Shown: positions 52,684 to 61,785 of the stretch, piece by piece
Numbering within the stretch: the stretch's first letter is position 1
Layout of the letters: every line of letters starts with the position of its first letter
Assembly: GCA_965223585.1 (NCBI GenBank)
Contig: CBDCWW010000022.1
Coordinates: 620,001 to 684,000 of the forward strand
Source of the DNA: CBDCVN01 sp965223585
GTDB lineage: Bacteria; Deinococcota; Deinococci; Deinococcales; Trueperaceae
Direction of reading: 5' to 3'
Length of the DNA stretch: 64,000 nucleotides
Notes under the pieces: generated by a model
Seen by the model: only the letters and a program-made list of their open reading frames with translations
The model's database searches: none
Told to the model about the DNA's origin: nothing
Position numbers and translations under genes: made by a program

Positions 52684-54627
52684 CAGGCCAAAACCCCCAT
52701 TAGTGGAACGGATAATCCTGAAAACATTGAACAATCTGATACACCTGTGCTAGGCAATATCCATGAGGATATTGTGCAGCTGCCCTTTTACAGTGAGCCA
52801 CAACTTGTAACCTATGAAGTTACAGATGGCGAAGCCATTTTCCAAGGTGACATCATCTTAGGTAAGGTTGATGCCGAAGGCAAACTCATCCAAGACGATC
52901 AAAACTTAACAGGACAGAGTATTACAGTTGAAAGCTTTAATTCGCTTTGGCCTAACGGCACTGTACCTTATGAAATTGATTCAAGTATCACAACTGCAAG
53001 TGTTAGTGTCATTAATGCTGCCATTGTGCACTGGCAACAAAATACACCCATCAATTTCATACCCAAGCTTGCTCACCACAGTGATTATATTAGGTTTGTC
53101 GAAGGTAATGGTTGTTCTTCAAATATTGGCCGACAAGGAGGTGAACAGGTAATCACTCTCGATTTTGATGATATTGATGGTGATAATTCCACCTGTTCAC
53201 AGGGAAATATCATTCACGAAATTGGTCATGCTATGGGTTTGTGGCATGAGCAATCCCGTCCAGATAGGAATTCGTTTGTGACAATTAACTGGGGTAACAT
53301 TCGATTGAATAGTATGTTCAATTTTTGTAGACCAGGTGAGACGGTTAACTTCACAAACGGTCAATGGCAATGCTCAGGAACCATTGATAATAGCTCTCAT
53401 GAAGAAGTTGGACCTTATGACTATGGTTCAATCATGCACTATGGAGCTACTTTTTTTTGCATCAGAAATGCTGTGACAGGTAATTGTCAGGGGAATACCA
53501 TCAATGCAAATGGCAATGCCATTGGTCAACGCACTGCTTTGAGTGAAGGTGATATTGCTGCTATCAATCGTCTGTATGGCTTTAAGACCTTTAAGCAACT
53601 TGATTGGTTCTGCATTCGGCAAGAAAAGTGTGTTGTTGGCGACATCAATGGTGACAATAAAGATGACCTTGTTACTTTCCTTAAGGAAACAGTGTCAGGT
53701 AGTGGTCGTGGCGATGTTTATGTAGCTTACTCGAGTGGCGCTGGCAACAGTGGTTTTCATAATGGTCAGTTGTTAGATGGACACTTTTGCTACCTTTCAG
53801 GCATGACCTGTGATGTGGGCGACGTAGATGGTGATGGTAAAGATGATTTGATTTCTTTTTACCGCGAGACATGGGCATCAGGTGCGTATCATCGTGATGT
53901 TTGGATCAAGCGTTCCAATGGCTCGAGTGTAGGCGGTTGGGAAAAATGGCATGATCATTTCTGCATCCTTTCGCAAGACTGCCATATCGGGGATATTAAT
54001 GGGGACGGTCGAGACGACATTATTGCTTTTGTGAAGACAAATGGCGAAGTTTGGGTGGCTTACTCTAATGGCAGTAGTTTTGGACCTGCCACCAAGATAA
54101 GTACAGGTTCCTCATTTTGTTATCGCACCAATATGACCTGTGATATTGGTGATGTTGATGGGGATGGCAAGGATGACTTTATTTCTTACTATCATGATAC
54201 ATTCAGCACCTACCTCAATGATGTGTGGGTCAAGCGTTCGCGAGGTACCAGCATGGGCGGCTGGGAAAAGTGGGCTGACTTTGTTTGCCGCCGTGGGTCT
54301 GTGTGTCACCTTGCTGATGTCAACGATGATGGTGCAGATGACCTAATTGAGTTTGTACGTGAATCACGCTCAGGTACAGCTCGAGGTGATGTTTACATAG
54401 GCTTCTCTGATCCTGCACGGTCTTACTTTCGCCCCTCCTTCAAAATGCATGATGGGTTCTGTATCAATCAAGAAGTATGTCAGGTGGGTGACTTTAATGG
54501 AGATGGTCGTGCTGACTTGGTAACCTTCTTGCGCGATACAGCGTCTGGTTCTGGTCGAGGTGATGTTTATGAGGCTGTTAATTGGTTAGATGAAGATATC
54601 GATCCAGATTTGATGGAAACGTTTTAA
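52606..54627 (+). CDS. astacin-like metalloprotease lipoprotein with FG-GAP/VCBS repeats
   Basis: This 673-residue protein has the signal MKNQFKVLRLLILVGTFTVL and lipobox LSAC-N. A propeptide-like region (~30-110) is followed by the astacin domain: WPNGTVPYEID, zinc motif HEIGHAMGLWHEQSRPDR (HExxHxxGxxHE) and Met-turn SIMHYGATFF. From ~335 on there are six repeats with calcium-type loops (GDINGDNKDDLVTF, GDVDGDGKDDLISF, GDINGDGRDDIIAF, GDVDGDGKDDFISY and others), each with paired cysteines (FC....C). All catalytic residues are present. It is likely a surface-anchored protease acting on host, prey or matrix proteins. Confidence 0.92.
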   Translation: MKNQFKVLRLLILVGTFTVLFLSACNQAKTPISGTDNPENIEQSDTPVLGNIHEDIVQLPFYSEPQLVTYEVTDGEAIFQGDIILGKVDAEGKLIQDDQNLTGQSITVESFNSLWPNGTVPYEIDSSITTASVSVINAAIVHWQQNTPINFIPKLAHHSDYIRFVEGNGCSSNIGRQGGEQVITLDFDDIDGDNSTCSQGNIIHEIGHAMGLWHEQSRPDRNSFVTINWGNIRLNSMFNFCRPGETVNFTNGQWQCSGTIDNSSHEEVGPYDYGSIMHYGATFFCIRNAVTGNCQGNTINANGNAIGQRTALSEGDIAAINRLYGFKTFKQLDWFCIRQEKCVVGDINGDNKDDLVTFLKETVSGSGRGDVYVAYSSGAGNSGFHNGQLLDGHFCYLSGMTCDVGDVDGDGKDDLISFYRETWASGAYHRDVWIKRSNGSSVGGWEKWHDHFCILSQDCHIGDINGDGRDDIIAFVKTNGEVWVAYSNGSSFGPATKISTGSSFCYRTNMTCDIGDVDGDGKDDFISYYHDTFSTYLNDVWVKRSRGTSMGGWEKWADFVCRRGSVCHLADVNDDGADDLIEFVRESRSGTARGDVYIGFSDPARSYFRPSFKMHDGFCINQEVCQVGDFNGDGRADLVTFLRDTASGSGRGDVYEAVNWLDEDIDPDLMETF

Positions 54628-54666
54628 ACCTTCCAAAAAGTTGCCTGAATAAAATGCAGAGATTTA

Positions 54667-54700
54667 AGGGCTCGATAACTCGATAACTCGAGCCCTTTCT
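54667..54700 (+). terminator. rho-independent terminator after astacin gene
   Basis: AAGGGCTCGA (54667-54676) pairs with TCGAGCCCTT (54688-54697), then TCTT. It contains a CTCGAG site within the stem, one of several terminators built on that motif. Confidence 0.85.
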
Positions 54701-54746
54701 TACTGTAGTTCAAACACGTCAATCATATTTTTTGAAAGGAAACAAA

Positions 54747-56515
54747 ATGATAAGAAAAGTATTTACAAAACTAAGCGCACTCCTCATAGTGCTACTCTTA
54801 CTCGCTGCCTGTCAGCAAAGCCCCAAGGCTCCAACTGAAAGCGTTGGTTTTAGCTTGCAAACCCAGAGTACAGGCACAGCCACCATAGAGATTATAGTCT
54901 AGAGCACTGCCTCGAGGCAAGCAACTGGTATGACTACGACTACGAAGCTAAGCTTCGCCAAGGCACAACCATTTTAGAGACACAAACCTATGACCTTCTG
55001 CAACAGTCTAACAATCCTGTCACAGGTGGCAGTGCGGAGTGGGATGACGCCTTTGAATGGGATGATGCCTTTCTCTTCAATATATCTTTGCCCTTTGCAA
55101 GTTACACTCTTGATTTCAGTACCACTGATGCCTTGGGCTTCTCTAATACAGTGAACGAAACAATTTCGGTATTGCCAAGCAGGCATTATCTATGGAAGCC
55201 TGACTGTGGTGTTGCTACAGGTTCAGCACCCGTCGAGCAGTATCAGGTGATCACAAGTGGCGATGGCAGTACTGACTTTCGGTTTGGTAGCAGTATAGCA
55301 GTGTCTTCTAGTGACCCAGATACAGCGATTGTGGCTGCCAAGGGTGCCACTGTAAATGGTGTGCCTGATGTGGGAGCGGCTTATGTGCTCGAGCAAAATC
55401 AAGGTTACTGGTCAGAAGTGGTGAAGCTCGAGCCCTCAGATCCCGATGAGGATCAAGACTTTGGCAGAGCCGTAGCCTTTGATTGGGGCGACGCCTCTAG
55501 CTGGGATGACGCCTTTGCTCTAGTCGGGTCACCAAGACGAGACACAAGCGGCAAACGCAATTCAGGTGCAGTCTACCTCTTTGAGCGCTCAGGCAGCAAT
55601 TGGCAAGAGACAAGGCAGATCATTCCCACTGACCACGATGCAGGGGACCAGTTTGGTTGCGCTCTAGATGTACGAGCACTTGATGGAGAGGGTGAAACCA
55701 ATTGGTTAATTGTAGGTGCCACAGGTAAACGTGTCAATGGTCACTCGAGAGCAGGTGCCGTGTATCTCTTTGAACGTGGAGCTAATGGTCTCTGGCAAGA
55801 AACTGAACAACTAACCGCCTTTGACCCTAGTGCTTCCACCTATTTTGGTTCATCGGTTGCCCTCTTTGAAGATGCCTTTTTAGTGGGTGCACCCTTTGCC
55901 AAAATTAATGGCAATTCAAGTCAAGGTGAAGCCTACCTTTTTGAACGCCAAACTGATGGCAGCTGGCAACAAACGAAACTCTTAGCCAGTGATGGCTCTA
56001 CTAGGGACTACTTTGGCACCTCAGTGGCATGGTTTGATGCGAATACTGTTTTTGCTGGCGCACCCCAAGCAGATATTGGCAGTGACTATAATCAAGGTGC
56101 AGTCTACCGTTTTGAGCGTCAAGCTGATGGCAGCTGGCAGCAAACCCAAAAGTTGGTCTCAGACGATAGCGAACCTGCCCAACTCTTTGGTCACACAATT
56201 GCCTGTTGTTACATTGACACCACAGCGTCTCAGCCTATCCCGCAGCTCGTCATCAGTGCCCACAAAACGGATATCAGAAATCCCCATGGGATTGATGTGG
56301 GTGATGCACAACCTGTGCGTGCAGGTGCTGCTTATCTGTTTGCAATGGATTCAAACACAAACTGGCTACAGGTTGACAAGCTCACCGCAGCCACTCGAGC
56401 TAATGACGAACGCTTTGGCGTGGCTCTGGGAGCAGGAACAGACACGCTGCTAATTGGTGCACCTTTTGAAACGGTCTTTGGCAAAGAAGATCAAGGCATG
56501 ATTTATGCACATTGA
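54747..56515 (+). pseudogene. FG-GAP repeat lipoprotein with a frameshift
   Basis: ATG 54747 (GAAAGGAAAC upstream) encodes a lipoprotein signal (LSALLIVLLLLAAC-Q) and ends at TAG 54900-54902 after 51 codons. The +2 frame from about 54904 continues without stop for ~537 codons: EHCLEASNWYDYDYEAKLRQ, an Ig-like region ending LPSRHYLWKPDCG, then about seven FG-GAP blades (FGSSIAVSSSD, FGRAVAFDWG, FGCALDVRAL, FGSSVALFEDAFLVGAPFA, FGTSVAWFDANTVFAGAPQA and others). The exported protein can only be made if the shift near 54900 is bypassed. The closely similar 51480-52100 is a truncated copy. Confidence 0.8.
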
Positions 56516-56704
56516 AGATGCTGAGTAAAGTTACCCCCGAGAAAGCTCGAGGGGACTAACCAAACACATCAAGTCGCATTTTCTAGAGTGTCTTAAACAG
56601 CTAAAAATGGAATGGAGATAAAAATGTATACACAAGAAAACAATGGTCAAAAAGCCTTGTTAACAAATGAATGTCAACAAAATATTAATGTAAGGAGAAT
56701 TAAA

Positions 56705-57320
56705 ATGAATAAGTCAATTACTTACTTGCTGGGCGCAATCCTGCTCAGTATGTTACTGGCAGCCTGTGGAACGGGCAGTCGTGCAAACAATTCAGGACGC
56801 CATCAAAGAATGGGAAGACAATACACCAATTCGTTTCGTGCAAAAACAAAGCCAGCATACAGACTATGTTGATTTTGTTCAAGGGACGAGAGCCGACGCC
56901 TGCTGGTCAGATATTGGTAGAAGTGGAGGCAGACAAACAATTCAACTTCGCTCTGATGGTGATTGTTGGCTGGATACACTCATACACGAGATTGGTCATA
57001 CCGTTGGTTTTTACCACGAGCACACTAGGCCTGATCGGGACGCCTTTGTCACAGTCAATTGGGATAATATTATTGACGGACGAGAAGGTAACTTTTGTGC
57101 ACCGGGACAAACCTATAGATCAAATCCAGATCGCTGCGATGGGAGCATAAGCACAACTGCAAGCATTACATTTTCTGGCAGCCTCTGTAATGGAGATTAT
57201 GTGTGCACCGCTGGCGATTTTGATGGTGATGGTAAAGACGATTTAGTGCGATTTGTCCGCGATGCCTATGCCCCCTTTAGCTCCTCCAGACGTGGCGATG
57301 TTTATAGTCACCCTCTCTAA
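56705..57320 (+). pseudogene. astacin-like lipoprotein, out-of-frame deletion remnant
   Basis: ATG 56705 (AAGGAGAATTAAA upstream) starts MNKSITYLLGAILLSMLLAA C, near-identical to the signal of 50141-51373. The frame then leaves homology at the cysteine. A second frame from 56766 encodes an astacin domain (IQDAIKEWEDNTPIRFVQ, zinc motif HEIGHTVGFYHEHTRPDRD) and one FG-GAP repeat (GDFDGDGKDDLVRF), ending at 57320. The propeptide is deleted and the join is out of frame, so export and catalysis are uncoupled. The Met-turn and most repeats are missing. Confidence 0.8.
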
Positions 57321-57403
57321 ATTTGACGGCACCGTTGACCCTGCCTTTATGGTTTCGCCTTAAACCTTATATAACTATTTCTACTTGATTCTAAGCAGAA
57401 GTA

Positions 57404-57432
57404 TTGACAATGTTTTAAATCAAGTAGTATAC
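57404..57432 (+). promoter_or_regulatory. possible sigma70-type promoter
   Basis: TTGACA (57404-57409), then 17 nt, then GTATAC (57427-57432). The right arm of a 9-bp inverted repeat overlaps the spacer. No gene starts close by, so its use is uncertain. Confidence 0.35.
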
Positions 57433-57625
57433 GTAGCGCTACCCCATTATTCAAAGCTTCAGCCCAGAAAATGGGGTGGCATCGCCTTCTAACTTTTGTT
57501 ATACTCCCTTACTAACTTTCGCTAGCTTTAGCCTCTTTCCAATACTAGATGTTTTCCTTCATGACTTCACCTAAGCTGGAGTTTGATTTAAAATAAAAGC
57601 TTTCACCACCTAGAAAATGACATTT

Positions 57626-57655
57626 TTGGAAACAGGCAGCAAGTAGTAGTATACT
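57626..57655 (+). promoter_or_regulatory. leaderless promoter of the NurA-like gene
   Basis: TTGGAA (57626-57631), 18 nt, TATACT (57650-57655), then 7 nt to the ATG at 57663. The transcript would start at or next to the start codon, and no ribosome-binding site exists. Confidence 0.65.
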
Positions 57656-57662
57656 CATAGCA

Positions 57663-58670
57663 ATGAAATTATGCCTTGACCCTTGGGAAGCAGAATACAA
57701 TACCGCCCATGTTGCTGAGGAAGCTGTTTCTGAACATCCTAATATTGAAACAGATGTCGAATACAAAAATTGGCAAGCCGTAACTCCTACTAGTAACTTT
57801 GATAAGATACCTTATAATCAACTTTTATTTGTTGATGGCAGTCGTCGTATTGAAGCAAGGGTACTTTTAGAAGATAAAAATAGACAGGTTGCTTTTGGAG
57901 CTCTTGGTAGTTACGGTGTTGGAGTAGTAAGTTGCTGTCCTCAGGGTTTATCGAAAGCTAATTTCTTGAAATGGCAAATAAAACGTATTTGTACCTTAAG
58001 TGGGGGGCACAGCATAGATGATTTTGAGCTTAAGCAAACTTTAAATAAATGTTTGGGTGAACTTCATTATGAAGTCATTTCTAGTGAAGAAAGAGATGTT
58101 GATGCTGTTTTACGTAAGTTGCAATTTGAGATGCTAAATGCTGAGCGTTTGCTGACCTCGAGCTTAGTAGACGATTACCCCAATGCACTTATTATTAATG
58201 ATGGTCCACGTCCACGCTTAGGTTTCGAGCCAAATGTAATAGGCTACTTAAAAACTAGTCATAGTATTCCTATAGGCCCTAAGAAAATTATGCTTATTCG
58301 TGAGCTCGAGCAGGGACAACGTTCACCACTTTACTTGGTTAAAGGACAAGATCCTACACAGGATTACTTTGAGTGGTTCTTACGTTTGCGTGATCCTAAC
58401 CCTTGGCTATACAGTTTAGCTGGTATGGTGCGATTACAGGCTGCAGCTGGTAAAGAACCTCAAAAGAGACTTGATAGTGTATGCCAGCTTGCCAATTGGT
58501 TAGCAATCAAACTAGGGAATTTTTCTAGCAAACAACATCAAGACCCTAGAGCCCCTCAACAGCTCTTGCCTATACGTGCTTTAGAAACTGAACTAAGACG
58601 CCATATGGGAAGTTTACAAATAATTAGACGGCGAATTACTACATACCTATCACAACAAAGCTTTGAATAA
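57663..58670 (+). CDS. NurA-domain nuclease
   Basis: This 335-residue protein has the NurA core: LLFVDGSRRIEARVLLED (first catalytic Asp) and LIINDGPRPRLGFEPNVIGY followed by LKTSH (second acidic site). Other conserved parts are the Arg-rich C-terminus and YFEWFLRLRDPNPWLYSLAG. NurA nucleases resect DNA ends with the HerA helicase in archaea; bacterial versions occur in Deinococcus-Thermus and a few other groups. No herA gene is adjacent here. Two CTCGAG sites. Identity good, role inferred. Confidence 0.8.
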   Translation: MKLCLDPWEAEYNTAHVAEEAVSEHPNIETDVEYKNWQAVTPTSNFDKIPYNQLLFVDGSRRIEARVLLEDKNRQVAFGALGSYGVGVVSCCPQGLSKANFLKWQIKRICTLSGGHSIDDFELKQTLNKCLGELHYEVISSEERDVDAVLRKLQFEMLNAERLLTSSLVDDYPNALIINDGPRPRLGFEPNVIGYLKTSHSIPIGPKKIMLIRELEQGQRSPLYLVKGQDPTQDYFEWFLRLRDPNPWLYSLAGMVRLQAAAGKEPQKRLDSVCQLANWLAIKLGNFSSKQHQDPRAPQQLLPIRALETELRRHMGSLQIIRRRITTYLSQQSFE

Positions 58671-58711
58671 AAGTTGGCCCTAAATTAATTGATATTTGAT
58701 CCCATAAGCAA

Positions 58712-60220
58712 CTACCGCAATGATGTTTTTCCTATAATTACCATTCCCCCCGGGTGTGCTTGCCAATTTTCTACTCTATCTGAAACACCATAAAGCTCAG
58801 AAGGAGCCCATAAATAAATTCCTGCTGGATCTTCATGAACAAGTCTAGCGATTTGTTTGTAAAGCTCTGAGCGTTTTTCAGAATTGACTTCCAATTGTGC
58901 TGTTTCTAGCAATTGATCTACTTCAGAATTACTGTAATAACTTGCTCCATAATCTGTGTGCAAGAAAAAGGCTTCAGAGGCAGGGTCAAAAAGCCCCCCC
59001 CAACTAGCAATAAAAAGTTCTGTGGGTTCAGGCTCTGCAAAGCGGTACCAAGCATCGTTAAAAGCATTTAAATCCATAAGCTTTAAGTGTATGTTTAAAC
59101 CAACCTTTTGCAAATCTGCTTTAATAGCTTCAGCAACTACTTTGTTAATGTTAGTGGGGACACTTAGCTCGAGCTTCTCCTCAAAAGCAAAATTAGCTTG
59201 CTCGAGCAAATCTCGTGCCTTAGTAGGATCGTAAGGATAAGGAGTAAGTTCCTCATCAAAACCAAGAGATAAAGGAGTTAGTGTCGAAGCTAAGCGCTTA
59301 CCGTAACCTCTTTGTAAAATCTCTAAGATAGTTTTGGTATCAACAGCATAATTAAATGCTTGGCGCACTCGCACATCTCCTAAAAGCTCTTCATGAGCAG
59401 CTGTAGCGAACCATACCATCATTAGAGTTGCCCCCTCTTTAGCAACAATAGTACCACCCGCACGCTCAATACGTGGTGCTTGATCAGGAGGCAGGTTAGT
59501 AACAATGTCCACATTGCCAGTGATAAATTCTGCTACACGAGTAGAAGCTTCAGGAATTACACGAAAAATAACTTCTTCCATTTTTGGGGCGCACTTGTAG
59601 CCATCTTGCCAATAGTTTTTATTAGCCTTAAGTTCAGTTCTTACATCTCTTTGATGCTTTACAAAAACAAAAGGTCCAGTGCCTATAGGGGCCTTAGTAA
59701 AATCTTGGCCAGCTTCATTGTAATATTTGGGCGGGACCATATAAAGCTGTGCGGTTAGCTTATCTAAAATGGAGGCGTCAGGTTGGTGTAAGTTCAGTAT
59801 GACTGTGTAATCATCAATTATTTCTACGCCTGCAATAGCAGAAAACTGCCCTGCATTGGGGTAAGCTGCTTCAGGGTCAAGAAAGTGTTCAACAGAAAAC
59901 TTTACTGCTTCTGCATTAAAAGGCTCATCATTATGGAATTTTACCTCCTCACGCAGCTTTAGTTTTATGCTAGTATCATTTATGAACTCATAGCTCTCTG
60001 CTAAACCCGGAATTAGTTCGCCTGCAAAGTTACGCTCTAATAAGTTATCAAAAATGGCTTTGGCAATAGACTCTCCAGCAACCTCATTTACTAAAAAAGG
60101 GTCAAAGGATTGAATATCTTGGGGCAAGGCTATTACAAGGGGATTAGCTAAAACTATTGATAAAAGTAAATAGGTCAGTAAGGAAATTAAGTTAAACTTG
60201 CAAAAATTTAATCCTGTCAT
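58712..60220 (-). CDS. peptide/nickel ABC transporter substrate-binding protein (family 5)
   Basis: This 502-residue protein has a signal peptide (hydrophobic ~13-25, LLSIVLANPLVIA) without a clear lipobox. SBP family 5 hallmarks: DIQSFDPFLVNEVAGESIAK, IFDNLLERNFAGELIPGLAE, LKLREEVKFHNDEPFNAEAV, GTGPFVFVKHQRD, VRQAFNYAVDTKTIL and the C-terminal LYKQIARLVHEDPAGIYLWA. It binds oligopeptides or similar in the periplasm. No permease or ATPase gene is adjacent, so its transporter lies elsewhere. Confidence 0.93.
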   Translation of the reverse strand: MTGLNFCKFNLISLLTYLLLSIVLANPLVIALPQDIQSFDPFLVNEVAGESIAKAIFDNLLERNFAGELIPGLAESYEFINDTSIKLKLREEVKFHNDEPFNAEAVKFSVEHFLDPEAAYPNAGQFSAIAGVEIIDDYTVILNLHQPDASILDKLTAQLYMVPPKYYNEAGQDFTKAPIGTGPFVFVKHQRDVRTELKANKNYWQDGYKCAPKMEEVIFRVIPEASTRVAEFITGNVDIVTNLPPDQAPRIERAGGTIVAKEGATLMMVWFATAAHEELLGDVRVRQAFNYAVDTKTILEILQRGYGKRLASTLTPLSLGFDEELTPYPYDPTKARDLLEQANFAFEEKLELSVPTNINKVVAEAIKADLQKVGLNIHLKLMDLNAFNDAWYRFAEPEPTELFIASWGGLFDPASEAFFLHTDYGASYYSNSEVDQLLETAQLEVNSEKRSELYKQIARLVHEDPAGIYLWAPSELYGVSDRVENWQAHPGGMVIIGKTSLR

Positions 60221-60227
60221 TAGGGTT

Positions 60228-60257
60228 ACTATAACTGCGTTTAACTGCTATTGTAAA
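60228..60257 (-). promoter_or_regulatory. leaderless promoter of the substrate-binding protein gene
   Basis: On the minus strand TTTACA (60257-60252), 18 nt, TATAGT (60233-60228), then 7 nt to the ATG at 60220. No Shine-Dalgarno sequence. Confidence 0.6.
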
Positions 60258-60336
60258 TCTCAAAACTGTTCTCATCACTTTTGCTACCTGTTGGTTGTTC
60301 ACAAATGGTTAGGATTGCGATATTGTTTAGATTAGT

Positions 60337-61533
60337 ATGTCTAAGTTAGAGGAAAACATTGCATCTTTAAAGCGTGGCACTGCCCAAATAGTGCCAGAGG
60401 AAGAATTCATTGAAAAGCTCAAAAAAGATAGTCCATTGCGTGTTAAACTTGGCGTTGATCCCACTAGTCCTGATCTACACCTTGGCCATGCCGTTGTATT
60501 GCGCAAGCTAAGGCAGTTTCAAGATCTAGGCCACAAAGTCATTCTAATAATTGGTGACTTTACCGGCATGATAGGTGATCCTAGTGGCAAGTCAAAAACT
60601 AGGCCTGTGCTTTCTTTAGAGCAAACCCGTAAAAATGGGGAGACTTATATTAAGCAAGCTAGTAAAATTTTAGATGACAGCCCTGAAAAACTAGAGATTA
60701 GACATAATAGTGAGTGGCTCGAGCCCCTAGGGTTTGCCGAAATTGTCAAACTATCTTCGTGTTATACAGTAGCTCGTATGCTCGAGCGTGACGATTTTGA
60801 AAAGCGCTACCGAGAAGGTGTACCTATTAGTATTCACGAACTACTTTACCCCTTAGCACAAGCCTATGACTCCGTAGCTATACAATCTGACATAGAGCTT
60901 GGTGGTACTGATCAACTATTTAACCTACTAGTAGGACGTGATGTTCAAGAACGCTATGGACAAGAAAAACAAATTGCCCTTACTACTCCATTACTAGAAG
61001 GCTTAGATGGTGTGGAAAAGATGTCTAAATCCTTAGGCAACTATATAGGTATATCTGAATCACCCAAGGCTATGTTTAAAAAAGCTATGCAGATCAATGA
61101 TGACATGCTTTTACGCTATGTAGAGCTTTGTACAAAGCTAGACTTGGTAGAAATGCAAGCACTCATTGCAAAAGATGTTAAACAAGCACACAGAGTCTTT
61201 GCTAGAAAGCTAGTAAGCATTTATCATGGTGAATCTCCTATAGCACATGCTGAAGAACGTTATGACTATGTAGCTAAAGGTGGCATACCAGAGGATATTC
61301 CTAGCTTTAGAGTGCCTACTACAGAATTAGAAAATGGAGAAATTTGGATTTGTAAGCTTGCTACTTTAGCGAGGTTAACTCAGTCTAATGGTGAGGCTAG
61401 ACGCCTTATTCAAAACAGTGGTTTAAAGCTTGATGGTAAGGTGATTAAAGATATTAAGTTGAATGTTGATGTTTCTGAGGCTCGAGTCTTACAAAAGGGT
61501 AAAGATACCTTTGTAAAGGTGAGTGCTTTATAA
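60337..61533 (+). CDS. tyrS: tyrosyl-tRNA synthetase
   Basis: This 398-residue class I enzyme charges tRNA-Tyr. The HIGH-type motif is in DPTSPDLHLGHAVVLRKLRQ, the KMSKS motif in GVEKMSKSLGNYIG. IGDFTGMIGDPSGKSKTRPV and LYPLAQAYDSVAIQSDIELG, then GGTDQLFNLLVGRD, are typical of the TyrZ-like clade also found in Thermus. A C-terminal S4 RNA-binding domain (~335-398) is present. No ribosome-binding site. No T-box is visible upstream. Confidence 0.97.
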   Translation: MSKLEENIASLKRGTAQIVPEEEFIEKLKKDSPLRVKLGVDPTSPDLHLGHAVVLRKLRQFQDLGHKVILIIGDFTGMIGDPSGKSKTRPVLSLEQTRKNGETYIKQASKILDDSPEKLEIRHNSEWLEPLGFAEIVKLSSCYTVARMLERDDFEKRYREGVPISIHELLYPLAQAYDSVAIQSDIELGGTDQLFNLLVGRDVQERYGQEKQIALTTPLLEGLDGVEKMSKSLGNYIGISESPKAMFKKAMQINDDMLLRYVELCTKLDLVEMQALIAKDVKQAHRVFARKLVSIYHGESPIAHAEERYDYVAKGGIPEDIPSFRVPTTELENGEIWICKLATLARLTQSNGEARRLIQNSGLKLDGKVIKDIKLNVDVSEARVLQKGKDTFVKVSAL

Positions 61534-61785
61534 AATAACTAGAGATGTCATCGCTGAGAATAGCAAGGGATCTCCCATATGCTAAAAAACTTATTCTTGC
61601 TTTTGGGGAAAAACTTTTTGGTGCACTATAAATTACGCATATTCAAATTTAAATTTGCTAGAAGGCGTAAACAAAGCCAAGTGCCATTTACCGACATTAA
61701 TTCCATTTAGGAACACTAATTAATGTGATAGAGACACTACTAGTAGTGTCTCTATCGTTTCACTTAACATCACTCACTTATTAGA
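61534..61785. other. intergenic region between convergent genes
   Basis: Contains the double inverted repeat at 61694-61756. Otherwise non-coding. Confidence 0.5.
61694..61756. terminator. bidirectional terminator: 30-bp perfect palindrome with adjacent inverted repeat
   Basis: GATAGAGACACTACT/AGTAGTGTCTCTATC (61727-61756) is a perfect 30-bp palindrome. Immediately left, ACATTAATT (61694-61702) pairs with AATTAATGT (61718-61726). It lies between tyrS and a convergent gene, so it can stop transcription from both sides. Confidence 0.7.

Larger units (their letters stand above)
57321..57662. other. intergenic region with inverted repeats
   Basis: Non-coding. It holds TACTTGATT/AATCAAGTA (57382-57390, 57418-57426) and GCTACCCCATT/AATGGGGTGGC (around 57438-57480), both able to form hairpins, plus a TTGACA at 57404. 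The nurA-like promoter lies at its right end. Confidence 0.5.
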
